Both the position numbers and the translations under genes were made by a program. From Candidatus Thiovulum stygium (GTDB taxonomy: Bacteria > Campylobacterota > Campylobacteria > Campylobacterales > Thiovulaceae), in assembly GCA_021582295.1 (NCBI GenBank), contig CP091137.1, forward strand, positions 1 through 64,000: DNA of 64,000 nt, read 5' to 3'. This document shows positions 39,991-49,078 of this stretch, one piece after another. The notes under the pieces were generated by a model, which saw nothing but the letters and a program-made list of their open reading frames with translations, ran no database searches and was not told where the DNA came from. Position 1 is the first letter of the stretch. Every line of letters starts with the position of its first letter.

Positions 39991-42027
39991 ATGGGAACAA
40001 AAGTTTATTTCTCCTCTTGGAGAGGCGAAAAAATTGATAACAGAGACAAATTGTCTGAAAATTGGGTCGAATCGACATATAATTTTCCAGTGCAATATTC
40101 TGCTTCTGGTAATGCAACGGCTTTTGTTGGTTGGGAAGGTATCGCTTTATTTAGAGATGATATCGATGTCGTAAGACTTGCAACAGAATATGCTTCACAA
40201 TATCAAAAATATTCTGAAGCTTGTGGGCGATGTGCCCCAGGACGATGGGGTGGCAGAATCTTATATGATCTTTTTGACAAAATTGCTCGAGGTGATGGCG
40301 ATTTTTCTGATTTAACTCATTTAAAAGAAGTCTCTGAAACTATGATGGAAACTTCAAAATGTGAAATCGGTAAAACTGTCCCAGTTCCACTGTTAATTTT
40401 AATAAAAGAATTTGAAGAAGAATTCATTAAGCTTATAAAAAATAAAACTAAATCTAAAGATTATGATAATAATGTAAATTATAATGCTCTTGTTACTGCT
40501 CCTTGCACTGATGCTTGTCCCGCTCATGTTGATATTCCAGCTTATATTGAAGGTGTTCGAGATTTTCGTTTTGATGATAGTTTGAAAGCAACTCGACAAA
40601 CTATGCCATTAGCTCACACTTGTGGTCGAGTTTGTCCTCATCCGTGCGAAACAGCCTGTCGTCGAACAAATATTGATGAACCTATTTCAATTATGGAACT
40701 TAAAAGAATCGGTGCTGATTACGAAACTGATCATAATCTTGATTTTATTCATCCAGTTATCCAAAAAGCTAAAAATGGCAAAAAAGTTGCTGTAATTGGT
40801 GGCGGTCCAGCAGGTTTAACTGGTGCTTATTATTTAGCTCTTGATGGTATCGAAGTTGATCTATTCGAAGCTTTACCTGTTCTTGGTGGTGAAGTTGCCG
40901 TTGGTGTTCCTGAATATCGAATGCCAATAGATAAATATAATCAAGATATAGAATTAGTTAAATCAGTAGGTGTAAATATATATTTAAATAGTTGGATCGA
41001 TGTTAATAAAATGCGAGAATTCGAAAAAAAATATGATGCGATTCTTGTTGCAACTGGAACTAGAATTTCTAAAAAAGTTGATTGTGCAAATGAAAGACCA
41101 GAAATTCAAGGTTATTGGGGTGCTATCGATTTTCTCGACAAAATTAATTTATATGAAAAATATGGCTATAAACTAACTCAAGAAGATCGAATTAAACATA
41201 ATATTAATAATGAATATGTTGATTTAACTGGTAAAACGATTGCTTGTGTCGGTGGCGGATTTACTTCAATGGATGTCGTAAGATGTTCAATTCGTGCTGG
41301 TGCTAAACGAGTAATTATGCTTTATCGTCGAGATGAAGCAACTATTATTAAAAATACAACTTATGAAGAGTATCACGAAGCTGTTGAAGAGGGTGTAGAA
41401 TTTATTTTTTATTCGGCTGTTGAAAAAATGATCGATGAAAAAGATGTTTTAAAACATCTTCATATAAATAAATTTAAAATGCAATCTGATTCTAATGGTG
41501 GTCGTCCAAAACTTGTCAAAGTTCATGGCGGAGATTTTATGATTGATGTCGATTATTTAATTCCTGCTGTTAGTCAAAGTGCTGATTTATCGCTATTGCC
41601 TCCAGAATGGAATATCGAATTAACAAGTTGGAAAACTATAAAAACAAATGGTCGAGATTATATGACCTCAAAACGAGGAGTTTTTGCTGCTGGTGATGTT
41701 GAATATGGTCCAATGACAATTGTTAATGCTGTTGGTCAAGCTAAAAGAGCTTCATCTGTTATTTCTAGATTTGTTCAAACAGGCGAAATTTCTTTAACTG
41801 ATAATGAAATTATGGAAGAGCATTTGAGAAAATTAGGTGTCTATAATAAAAAAGAGAAAATTTCTGGTTGGTTAGCTGGTCAAAAACGAAGCGAAAGTGA
41901 GAAATTATCTGTAGATGAACGAAAAACTAATAATCGTGAAGTAAATTTTGGTTTTACAGCAGAAGAAGCTATTTCTGAAGCTGAAAGATGTATGCGATGT
42001 TATTATATTTCGATGGTTGCAAGATAG
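39991..42027 (+). CDS. NuoF-like/glutamate-synthase-small-subunit-like flavoprotein of Complex I
   Basis: 678 residues with two parts. Residues about 70-130 resemble the cluster-binding tail of NuoF (EACGRCAPGRWGGRIL and SKCEIGKT), but the third Cys of the usual CGxCxPC is Gly. From about residue 165 it is a GltD-type oxidoreductase: two cysteine sets (APCTDACPAHVDIP; CGRVCPHPCETACRRTN), an FAD loop (GGGPAGLTGAYYLALDG) and a second dinucleotide loop (CVGGGFTSMDVVR). It lacks the NADH/FMN domain of NuoF. It may let Complex I take electrons from a donor other than NADH (ferredoxin, flavodoxin or NADPH; inference). Confidence 0.8.
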   Translation: MGTKVYFSSWRGEKIDNRDKLSENWVESTYNFPVQYSASGNATAFVGWEGIALFRDDIDVVRLATEYASQYQKYSEACGRCAPGRWGGRILYDLFDKIARGDGDFSDLTHLKEVSETMMETSKCEIGKTVPVPLLILIKEFEEEFIKLIKNKTKSKDYDNNVNYNALVTAPCTDACPAHVDIPAYIEGVRDFRFDDSLKATRQTMPLAHTCGRVCPHPCETACRRTNIDEPISIMELKRIGADYETDHNLDFIHPVIQKAKNGKKVAVIGGGPAGLTGAYYLALDGIEVDLFEALPVLGGEVAVGVPEYRMPIDKYNQDIELVKSVGVNIYLNSWIDVNKMREFEKKYDAILVATGTRISKKVDCANERPEIQGYWGAIDFLDKINLYEKYGYKLTQEDRIKHNINNEYVDLTGKTIACVGGGFTSMDVVRCSIRAGAKRVIMLYRRDEATIIKNTTYEEYHEAVEEGVEFIFYSAVEKMIDEKDVLKHLHINKFKMQSDSNGGRPKLVKVHGGDFMIDVDYLIPAVSQSADLSLLPPEWNIELTSWKTIKTNGRDYMTSKRGVFAAGDVEYGPMTIVNAVGQAKRASSVISRFVQTGEISLTDNEIMEEHLRKLGVYNKKEKISGWLAGQKRSESEKLSVDERKTNNREVNFGFTAEEAISEAERCMRCYYISMVAR

Positions 42028-42039
42028 GAGAATATTTAT

Positions 42040-44268
42040 ATGAAAACAAAAAAAGATATAAAATTTTTTATTAATGACCGCGAAGTAGTTGCAAAAGCTG
42101 GAGAGACTATTTTAAATGTAGCACGACGAGAAAATATTTATATTCCGACAATGTGTTATCTCGAAAAAGTTAATCCAATTGCATCTTGCCGTTTATGTCT
42201 CGTTGATGTTGAAGGTTCAAAAGGTTCGATTTTATCTTGTCAAACAAAACCAACTGAAAATATTAGAGTTAAAACAGATTCAGCACATTTATATAAACAG
42301 AGACAAAATATAATGAAATTATATGATGTTAATCATCCGCTTGAATGTGGTGTTTGTGATAAATCTGGAGCTTGTGATTTACAAAATAAAAATATTGAGT
42401 TTGGAATTGATTGTCAAGATTTTGCTGTCAAAGAACCTCATCGCAAAATAGAAAATTGGGGAAAAATACAATATGATCCATCACTTTGTATTTTATGCGA
42501 AAAATGTGTTTCGACTTGCAATCAGGCAATTGGCGATGATGCAATTGAACTTAAATTTGGTGGCTATAGCAGTTCTGTTTTTCTAAAAAATAAAAATAGC
42601 AAAACTCTAGAATGTTCGACTTGTGGTGAATGCATCGCTGTTTGTCCAGTTGGTGCTTTAATTTCAACAGATTTCAAATATAGTTCTAATATTTGGGAAT
42701 TAAATAAAATAATTCCATCAATATGTTCTCACTGTTCAGCTGGTTGCGAAATAAATTATGAAGTTAAACACTCTTCGACTTTAAATCATGAATCTAAAAT
42801 TTACAGAGTTACTAATGACTTTGAAAATTCTTCAATTTGTGGAGCTGGTCGTTTTGGTTTTAATTTTGCAAATAATCCACATGAATCTAATTTAAAAAAT
42901 AAAAAATTTGATGAGGTCGTTAATGCTCTTAAAAAAGCTGAAACAATAATTTTTAATTCTCAAATTACCAATGAAGAAGCTTTTATTTTGCAAAAATTAA
43001 AAGAAAAATTGGGCTTAAAACTTGTTAATTATGAAGCTCTAAATTTACAAAAATTTTTAAATGCTTTCGGTCGTTCTAGTGGCGAAACATTGCCAAATGG
43101 CAAAATCGAAGATGTTGAAAATGCTGATCAAATTATTGTTGTAGGCTCTAGAATTATTGTTGAAAATCCAATTGTCAGATATGCTATGACAAAAGCCTTT
43201 AAAAACAATCGTGCTTTTATAACTTATATGCATCCAGTTTATGAACATCTTTTACATAATGTTGTTCGTCAATTTATTAGATATGAAGTTGGAACTGAAG
43301 AAGGTGTTATTGCACTTCTTGCTGAAGCTCTTCTTGGTCAAGTTTTAAAATTTGATCTTGATGTTGGTTATGTAAGTGGTGAAACTAATGTCGGTGAAGA
43401 AGAATTAGAAAAAATTTTTAGTATTGGCAAGAAATCTAAAAAGAGAGTTCTAATAATTGGTTCTGATTTAATTGCTCATGTTAAACGAGAAAATATAGCT
43501 AGATTTTTAGGAGTTATTCAGAAATTTAGTAATATTAGAATTTTATTAGTTCCTGAAGAAAGTAACTCTTTGGGTGTTGCAAAAATTTGCCAACTCGATG
43601 AAAAAGAGAGTGGTAATACTGTCGGTTATAACATGAATGGTAATTATATAATATCTAGTTTGAAAAATATTGGTAATTTTTATATTCCAGCTTTAAATCA
43701 ACAAGAGGGGACTTTTATTAATATTGATCAAAAAGTCAAAAAATTAAATGTTGCCGTTCCGTTTAATGGTTTGTCTCTTAATGATATTGCAAATAAAATT
43801 TTAAATGATAAAAATAAAAAACAAAATACTATTGAATATACTAAAAATATATTCGGAATTGATTTTGATTCACTTGAAAATATGCAAATTGAGAGTCAAG
43901 AAATCGAAATAGATTGTAATGAAATGCCTCATGAAATTTCTAAATTACCAACTTTTGATGGAACTTTAGTTTATAATTCACGAACATTTTTAGAATTCAA
44001 TCCGTTTTCGGCAATATCTCAAAATGTAAATATAAATGAGACAGTTTTAATAGGTTCTGAACAATTTGCAACTGCTGGAAAAATCTCTGATGGCGATGAG
44101 GTTGAATTTGAAATTCTAGGTGAAAAATTTAGACGAAAATTTAAAATAGATCGAAATATGAGAGGTGTTATTGCACTTAATCCAGTTTTTGACAAAAGTT
44201 TAAAATCTTATCTGTTATCATCTATTTATAAATTCCAAAAAGTAAAAATAGTTAAGGTTGCCATATGA
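42040..44268 (+). CDS. nuoG: NADH-quinone oxidoreductase subunit G, copy 1
   Basis: 742-residue iron-sulfur subunit. N-terminal [2Fe-2S] set (CYLEKVNPIASCRLCLVD), the HxxxCxxC cluster (HPLECGVCDKSGACDLQ), two [4Fe-4S] sets (CILCEKCVSTC; CSTCGECIAVCP) and the extra CSHCSAGCEI set, then a molybdopterin-oxidoreductase-like domain that has lost catalysis. Tandem nuoG genes are known in this phylum. Overlaps the next gene by 4 bp. Confidence 0.92.
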   Translation: MKTKKDIKFFINDREVVAKAGETILNVARRENIYIPTMCYLEKVNPIASCRLCLVDVEGSKGSILSCQTKPTENIRVKTDSAHLYKQRQNIMKLYDVNHPLECGVCDKSGACDLQNKNIEFGIDCQDFAVKEPHRKIENWGKIQYDPSLCILCEKCVSTCNQAIGDDAIELKFGGYSSSVFLKNKNSKTLECSTCGECIAVCPVGALISTDFKYSSNIWELNKIIPSICSHCSAGCEINYEVKHSSTLNHESKIYRVTNDFENSSICGAGRFGFNFANNPHESNLKNKKFDEVVNALKKAETIIFNSQITNEEAFILQKLKEKLGLKLVNYEALNLQKFLNAFGRSSGETLPNGKIEDVENADQIIVVGSRIIVENPIVRYAMTKAFKNNRAFITYMHPVYEHLLHNVVRQFIRYEVGTEEGVIALLAEALLGQVLKFDLDVGYVSGETNVGEEELEKIFSIGKKSKKRVLIIGSDLIAHVKRENIARFLGVIQKFSNIRILLVPEESNSLGVAKICQLDEKESGNTVGYNMNGNYIISSLKNIGNFYIPALNQQEGTFINIDQKVKKLNVAVPFNGLSLNDIANKILNDKNKKQNTIEYTKNIFGIDFDSLENMQIESQEIEIDCNEMPHEISKLPTFDGTLVYNSRTFLEFNPFSAISQNVNINETVLIGSEQFATAGKISDGDEVEFEILGEKFRRKFKIDRNMRGVIALNPVFDKSLKSYLLSSIYKFQKVKIVKVAI

Positions 44269-46565
44269 GTCAAATAAAATTAAATATTGATGGGCAGGAA
44301 GTTTTTGCTGAAGAGGGGGAAACTCTTCTTCGAGTAGCAAGAGCAAATAATATTTTTATTCCTGCTATCTGTTATCTTGAACGATGTTCGCCAACCCTCG
44401 CTTGTCGTTTATGTCTTGTTGAAGCTGATGGAAAACAGGTTTATTCTTGTAATGCAAAAGCTAAAGATGGAATGAAAGTTCTAACTACAACTCCAAATAT
44501 AAAAGAAGAACGAAAAGCAATTATGGAGGTCTATGATGTAAATCATCCTCTTGAATGTGGAGTTTGTGATCAAAGTGGTGAGTGCGAATTACAGAATTAC
44601 ACTCTTCTTGAAGAAGTTGATAATCAGAAATATGCTACAAAAGATACTTATAAACCTGTAAGAAATTGGGGTTTTATTCAATATGATCCAGCTTTATGTA
44701 TCGTTTGTGAAAAGTGTGTTACTGTTTGTAAAGATATGATTGGTGATTCGGCTCTCAAAACTGTTTCTCGAGATAGTGAAGCTCTTGATAAAAATTATAA
44801 AGAGACAATGCCAAAAGATGCTTATGCAATGTGGAATAAATTAAATAAGTCGCTTATTGGAACTTCATCGGGAACTTCTCTTGATTGCACAAATTGTGGC
44901 GAATGCACCTCTGTTTGTCCAGTTGGAGCTTTAATTTCACGAGATTTTAAATATAGTTCTAATGCTTGGGAATTAGAAAAAATTCCTTCGACTTGTGCTC
45001 ATTGTTCTGTTGGATGTCAAATTTATTACGAGAAAAAACATACAGATATTTCTAATTCTGATGAAAAAATATATCGAGTTTCGAATGAATCTCATTTTAC
45101 GACTTTATGTGGAGCTGGAAGATATGGTTTTGATTTTCAAAATAATGGAAATGGTCGTGATAAATTAGCTCTAAAACGAGCTGTTGAAACTGTTAAAAGT
45201 GCTGGAACGATAATTTTTAATTCTCAAATCACTAATGAAGAAGCTCTAATTTTACAAAAATTAAAAGAAAAATTAGGTTTAAAATTAATTAATCACGAAG
45301 CTTATAAATATGCTGAATTTATGCGAATATATTCACATATTACTGGCAAATCTCTTTATAGTGGCGATTTAAATTATATTAGAAGTTGTGATTTTATTAT
45401 TTCGGTCGGTTCTGCTATTAAAACAGATTCTCCAAATAGTCGTTTCGCCATTAATAATGCAATTAAAATGAATAAAGGTTCTGTTTTATATTTTCATGCA
45501 ATTGGTGATCCAGTTCTTGAAAGTATTAAAGGAATCGTTCAAATTAAATCAAAACCTTATTCTGAAGAACAAATTTTGAGTTACATTTTAAAACGATTTG
45601 GCAAAAATTTACCTGAGAATATCTCTAAATATTTGGCAAATATAAATTTTAATGATGTGAATTTTCCTGATAATTTTGAAACAACTCTTGACACAATGTT
45701 AAAAAAGAAGAGTCGTTTTGGTTTAATTATAGGAGCTGATTTATATTCTTCATCTCAAGCTCATAATTTAGCTGAACTTGTTGGTCTAATTGAAATTTAT
45801 TCTGATTTTAAAACTGTTTTGATTCCAAGTGATACAAATACATTAGGAGTTATAAATATTTGCAAACTTGATAAAAATGCAAATAATAACAGTAAAAAAA
45901 TTGGTTACAACGAAAAAGGGGATTTTAATATTTCTGCTTTTGGTGATGGTGATTTTAATATTCCAGCTTTAAATCAACAAGAGGGGACTTTTTTAAATAT
46001 TGATAAAAGAGTTGTTCCGTTAAATGTCGCTCTTAATTTTAACGGTTTTTCTCTTAATGATATTGCCAATGAAATTCTCGATGAAATTCAAGACAATACT
46101 ATTAATTATACTTCACAGTTATTTAATAAAATTGAATTTGATAAATTATCGAATGAATTTTCTAATAGTGGCGAAGATTTAAGAGGATATTTAATATCTG
46201 TTAATAATGTAACAAAACGAGAAGCTACTTTTCATCTTGCTCAATCTGATAAGATTAAAATTCAAGGTAAAGCGATATATTTAGCTAATCCGATATTACA
46301 GTTTAATAGATTTACTGCTAAAGCTCATCAATTGCAAGAAAATGGCGGATTATATTTATCACCAGAATATGCAAAAGAACTTGGAGTGATTAACGGTAAT
46401 AATGTTTTAGTGACTACAAAAAATGGCAATATAACAATATCTGCTATTATTGATAATAAAATAAGTGGAGATATCGCTATTCTTCCAACTTTTGATTCAA
46501 AAATTGATAGCCGAAAATTATTCGACGGTTATAGATTTATAGAAGCAAAAATTAGTAAGGTTTAA
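44265..46565 (+). CDS. nuoG: NADH-quinone oxidoreductase subunit G, copy 2
   Basis: 766 residues, paralogous to the preceding gene with the same cysteine plan (CYLERCSPTLACRLCLVE; HPLECGVCDQSGECELQN; CIVCEKCVTVCKDM; CTNCGECTSVCP; CAHCSVGCQI). Stretches around NSQITNEE and PALNQQEGTF are almost identical between the copies while other parts have diverged. Whether the subunits replace each other or act together in one complex is not visible from sequence. Confidence 0.9.
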   Translation: MSQIKLNIDGQEVFAEEGETLLRVARANNIFIPAICYLERCSPTLACRLCLVEADGKQVYSCNAKAKDGMKVLTTTPNIKEERKAIMEVYDVNHPLECGVCDQSGECELQNYTLLEEVDNQKYATKDTYKPVRNWGFIQYDPALCIVCEKCVTVCKDMIGDSALKTVSRDSEALDKNYKETMPKDAYAMWNKLNKSLIGTSSGTSLDCTNCGECTSVCPVGALISRDFKYSSNAWELEKIPSTCAHCSVGCQIYYEKKHTDISNSDEKIYRVSNESHFTTLCGAGRYGFDFQNNGNGRDKLALKRAVETVKSAGTIIFNSQITNEEALILQKLKEKLGLKLINHEAYKYAEFMRIYSHITGKSLYSGDLNYIRSCDFIISVGSAIKTDSPNSRFAINNAIKMNKGSVLYFHAIGDPVLESIKGIVQIKSKPYSEEQILSYILKRFGKNLPENISKYLANINFNDVNFPDNFETTLDTMLKKKSRFGLIIGADLYSSSQAHNLAELVGLIEIYSDFKTVLIPSDTNTLGVINICKLDKNANNNSKKIGYNEKGDFNISAFGDGDFNIPALNQQEGTFLNIDKRVVPLNVALNFNGFSLNDIANEILDEIQDNTINYTSQLFNKIEFDKLSNEFSNSGEDLRGYLISVNNVTKREATFHLAQSDKIKIQGKAIYLANPILQFNRFTAKAHQLQENGGLYLSPEYAKELGVINGNNVLVTTKNGNITISAIIDNKISGDIAILPTFDSKIDSRKLFDGYRFIEAKISKV

Positions 46566-46568
46566 AAA

Positions 46569-47555
46569 ATGGAATTAGAAGTTTTTATTATTCAGACTCT
46601 CGTTAAGATTCTTGTTGTTTTGCTAATATTTTCAGCTTTAGCTGGTTTTACAACATATCTTGAGAGAAAAGTTTTGGCATTTATGCAACGAAGACTTGGA
46701 CCAATGACTGTTGGACCTTGGGGACTTCTTCAAGTTTTAGCTGACGGGATTAAACTCTTTACAAAAGAGGATATTGTTCCAACAAATTCAATCAAACCTA
46801 TTTTTAAAATAGCTCCTGTGATTTTACCAGCAACAGCATTTATTGCAATCGCAGGAGTTCCACTTTTTCCAGAGTTTCAAGCTTTTGGAATGACAATTCA
46901 ACCAATTATCGTAGATAGCAATATAGGTGTTTTATATGTCTTAGGTATTATGGCAATTGGCATGTTTTCACCATTATTAGCTGGATTAAGTTCAGGCAAT
47001 AAATGGTCATTACTTGGTGGAGCAAGAACAGCTATTCAACTTTTATCTTTTGAAGTTGTTACTGGTCTTTCTATTTTGGCTCCTGTTATTTTAATAGGTT
47101 CTCTTAACCTCATCGATATTAATAATTATCAAATAGAAAATGGTTGGTTAATATTAACTCAACCGATAGCTTTTGTTTTATTTTTAATAGCCGGTTATGC
47201 TGAAACAAATAGAACTCCTTTTGATCTTTTAGAACATGAATCTGAAATCGTTTCAGGTTATGCAACAGAATATTCAGGCATGAGATGGGGTCTATTTTTT
47301 ATAGGCGAATATGTAAATATGTTTATAGTTTCATTTTTAACTGTATTAATATTTTTAGGTGGATTCGGAGAAGGAACTCTAATTGATGGACTTTGTTATT
47401 TAGGCAAAGTTCTATTTTTTATATTTTTATTCTTATGGACACGAGCAGCTTGGCCTCATATAAGACCTGATCAACTTATGTGGCTAACTTGGAAAGTATT
47501 AATGCCTCTTGCAGTTATAAATGTTGTAATTACTGGCTTAGTAGTTATGTTCTAA
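46569..47555 (+). CDS. nuoH: NADH-quinone oxidoreductase subunit H
   Basis: 328-residue membrane subunit at the quinone entrance, with about eight helices. TYLERKVLAFMQRRLGPMTVG, GLLQVLADGIKLFTKED and AGYAETNRTPFDLLEHESEI are classic NuoH motifs. Confidence 0.97.
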   Translation: MELEVFIIQTLVKILVVLLIFSALAGFTTYLERKVLAFMQRRLGPMTVGPWGLLQVLADGIKLFTKEDIVPTNSIKPIFKIAPVILPATAFIAIAGVPLFPEFQAFGMTIQPIIVDSNIGVLYVLGIMAIGMFSPLLAGLSSGNKWSLLGGARTAIQLLSFEVVTGLSILAPVILIGSLNLIDINNYQIENGWLILTQPIAFVLFLIAGYAETNRTPFDLLEHESEIVSGYATEYSGMRWGLFFIGEYVNMFIVSFLTVLIFLGGFGEGTLIDGLCYLGKVLFFIFLFLWTRAAWPHIRPDQLMWLTWKVLMPLAVINVVITGLVVMF

Positions 47556-47585
47556 TTTAATAAAAAATAAAGAGGAGCTATTATA

Positions 47586-48197
47586 GTGAGTTTAGATGCT
47601 TTTAAAAATCGAAATATAGGCTCTCAAAATTATGTTCCTGTTAATATTGAGAGTTATCCTACCACTGGTTGGGATAAATTTAAACAGGTCGTTAAACGAG
47701 GAATTGGCAAAGAATTATTTGTCGGACTCTGGGTCGTTCTTAGAGAAATGTTGAAATTTAAAATACATACTGTTCAATATCCTTCTGAAGTTCTTCCTAT
47801 TGGTCCTAGATATCGTGCTGTTCATAAACTTTTAAGATTGTTAGAAAGTGGCAATGAAAGATGTATCGGTTGCGGACTTTGTGAAAAAATCTGTGTCGCT
47901 GATTGCATTCGAATGGACACTCGAGTCGATGAAAATAGTCGCAAAGAGGTTGTCGAATATTCAATAAATCTCGGTAGATGTATTTTTTGTGGTTATTGTG
48001 CTGAAGTATGTCCTGAACTTGCTATTGTTCATGGTTCAAGATATGAAAATGTTAGTGAGCAACGAGCTCATTTTGTAATAAAAGATGACATGCTAACTCC
48101 TATTGATTTCTTAAAACAACAAAAAGAATTTCCAGGTTTTGGTGCATTGTCTCCAAATGCTGATCAACTTGTCAAAAAAACACCTTTGGCATATTAA
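47586..48197 (+). CDS. nuoI: NADH-quinone oxidoreductase subunit I
   Basis: 203 residues with the two [4Fe-4S] sets of clusters N6a/N6b: [15 protein letters not shown] and [15 protein letters not shown]. Starts at GTG with a strong GAGGAG ribosome-binding site, eleven bases upstream. Intact. Confidence 0.95.
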   Translation: MSLDAFKNRNIGSQNYVPVNIESYPTTGWDKFKQVVKRGIGKELFVGLWVVLREMLKFKIHTVQYPSEVLPIGPRYRAVHKLLRLLESGNERCIGCGLCEKICVADCIRMDTRVDENSRKEVVEYSINLGRCIFCGYCAEVCPELAIVHGSRYENVSEQRAHFVIKDDMLTPIDFLKQQKEFPGFGALSPNADQLVKKTPLAY

Positions 48198-48221
48198 AAA
48201 AAAGAGGTTGAAAATAAATAT

Positions 48222-48761
48222 ATGTTTGAAATGATTGCATTTTATACTTTCGCATTTTTAATTATTGCTTCATTTATTGTTGTAGTAACTTCTAACAATG
48301 CTCTCTATTCTATGTCTGCTTTAGCATCAGGAATGATTCTGATTTCAGGATTGTTCTTTTTATTAAATGCAGATTTTTTAGGTGTCGTTCAACTTATCGT
48401 TTATACTGGTGCGGTAATAGCTTTATATGCTTTTGCAATGATATTCTTTGATACTACTAAAAATTTAATAGAAGTTAATTCTAAAAAAATTATATTTTTA
48501 TTGATATCTTTTAGCACTATTTTATTAGTATTTATAATGACCGCCCCTATTAAATCTGAAGCAGTTACAGCCCTTCATCCAATTCATCAAGGTGTTGGCA
48601 ATACTCAAGATATCGGAATTGTTCTTTTTACTAAATATTTAGTTCCTTTTGAATTAGCTGCTGTTATGCTTTTAGTAGCAATGATAGGTGGAATTTTAAT
48701 GGCTGGTAAAAAAATGGATATGTTAGTTGCCAACGAAGAGATACAGGAGGCTACAAAATAA
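48222..48761 (+). CDS. nuoJ: NADH-quinone oxidoreductase subunit J
   Basis: 179-residue membrane subunit with five helices; ADFLGVVQLIVYTGAVIALY is the conserved kinked helix TM3. Overlaps nuoK by one base. Confidence 0.95.
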   Translation: MFEMIAFYTFAFLIIASFIVVVTSNNALYSMSALASGMILISGLFFLLNADFLGVVQLIVYTGAVIALYAFAMIFFDTTKNLIEVNSKKIIFLLISFSTILLVFIMTAPIKSEAVTALHPIHQGVGNTQDIGIVLFTKYLVPFELAAVMLLVAMIGGILMAGKKMDMLVANEEIQEATK

Positions 48762-49072
48762 TGAATTTATCTATATCGTTAGAACATTATTTATTATTAT
48801 CGTCTATATTATTTTTTATAGGCTTGTATGGAGTAATTGTTCGCAAAAATTTATTGATGCTATTTTTTGCAACTGAAATTATGCTTAATGCTGTAAATAT
48901 CGGTCTTGTCGCAATTTCTAATTATTATGGAGATTTAACAGGTCAAATGTTTGCATTTTTTATCATTGCAATTGCTGCGAGTGAAGTAGCAATCGGTTTA
49001 GGTCTTCTTGTTATTTGGTTCAAACGACATAATACTGTTGATCTTGATTCTTTACAATCTATGAAAGGTTAA
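48761..49072 (+). CDS. nuoK: NADH-quinone oxidoreductase subunit K
   Basis: 103 residues, three helices, with the conserved glutamates in FFATEIMLNAVNIGLV and AASEVAIGLGLLV of the proton path. Confidence 0.96.
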   Translation: MNLSISLEHYLLLSSILFFIGLYGVIVRKNLLMLFFATEIMLNAVNIGLVAISNYYGDLTGQMFAFFIIAIAASEVAIGLGLLVIWFKRHNTVDLDSLQSMKG

Positions 49073-49078
49073 TAAATT

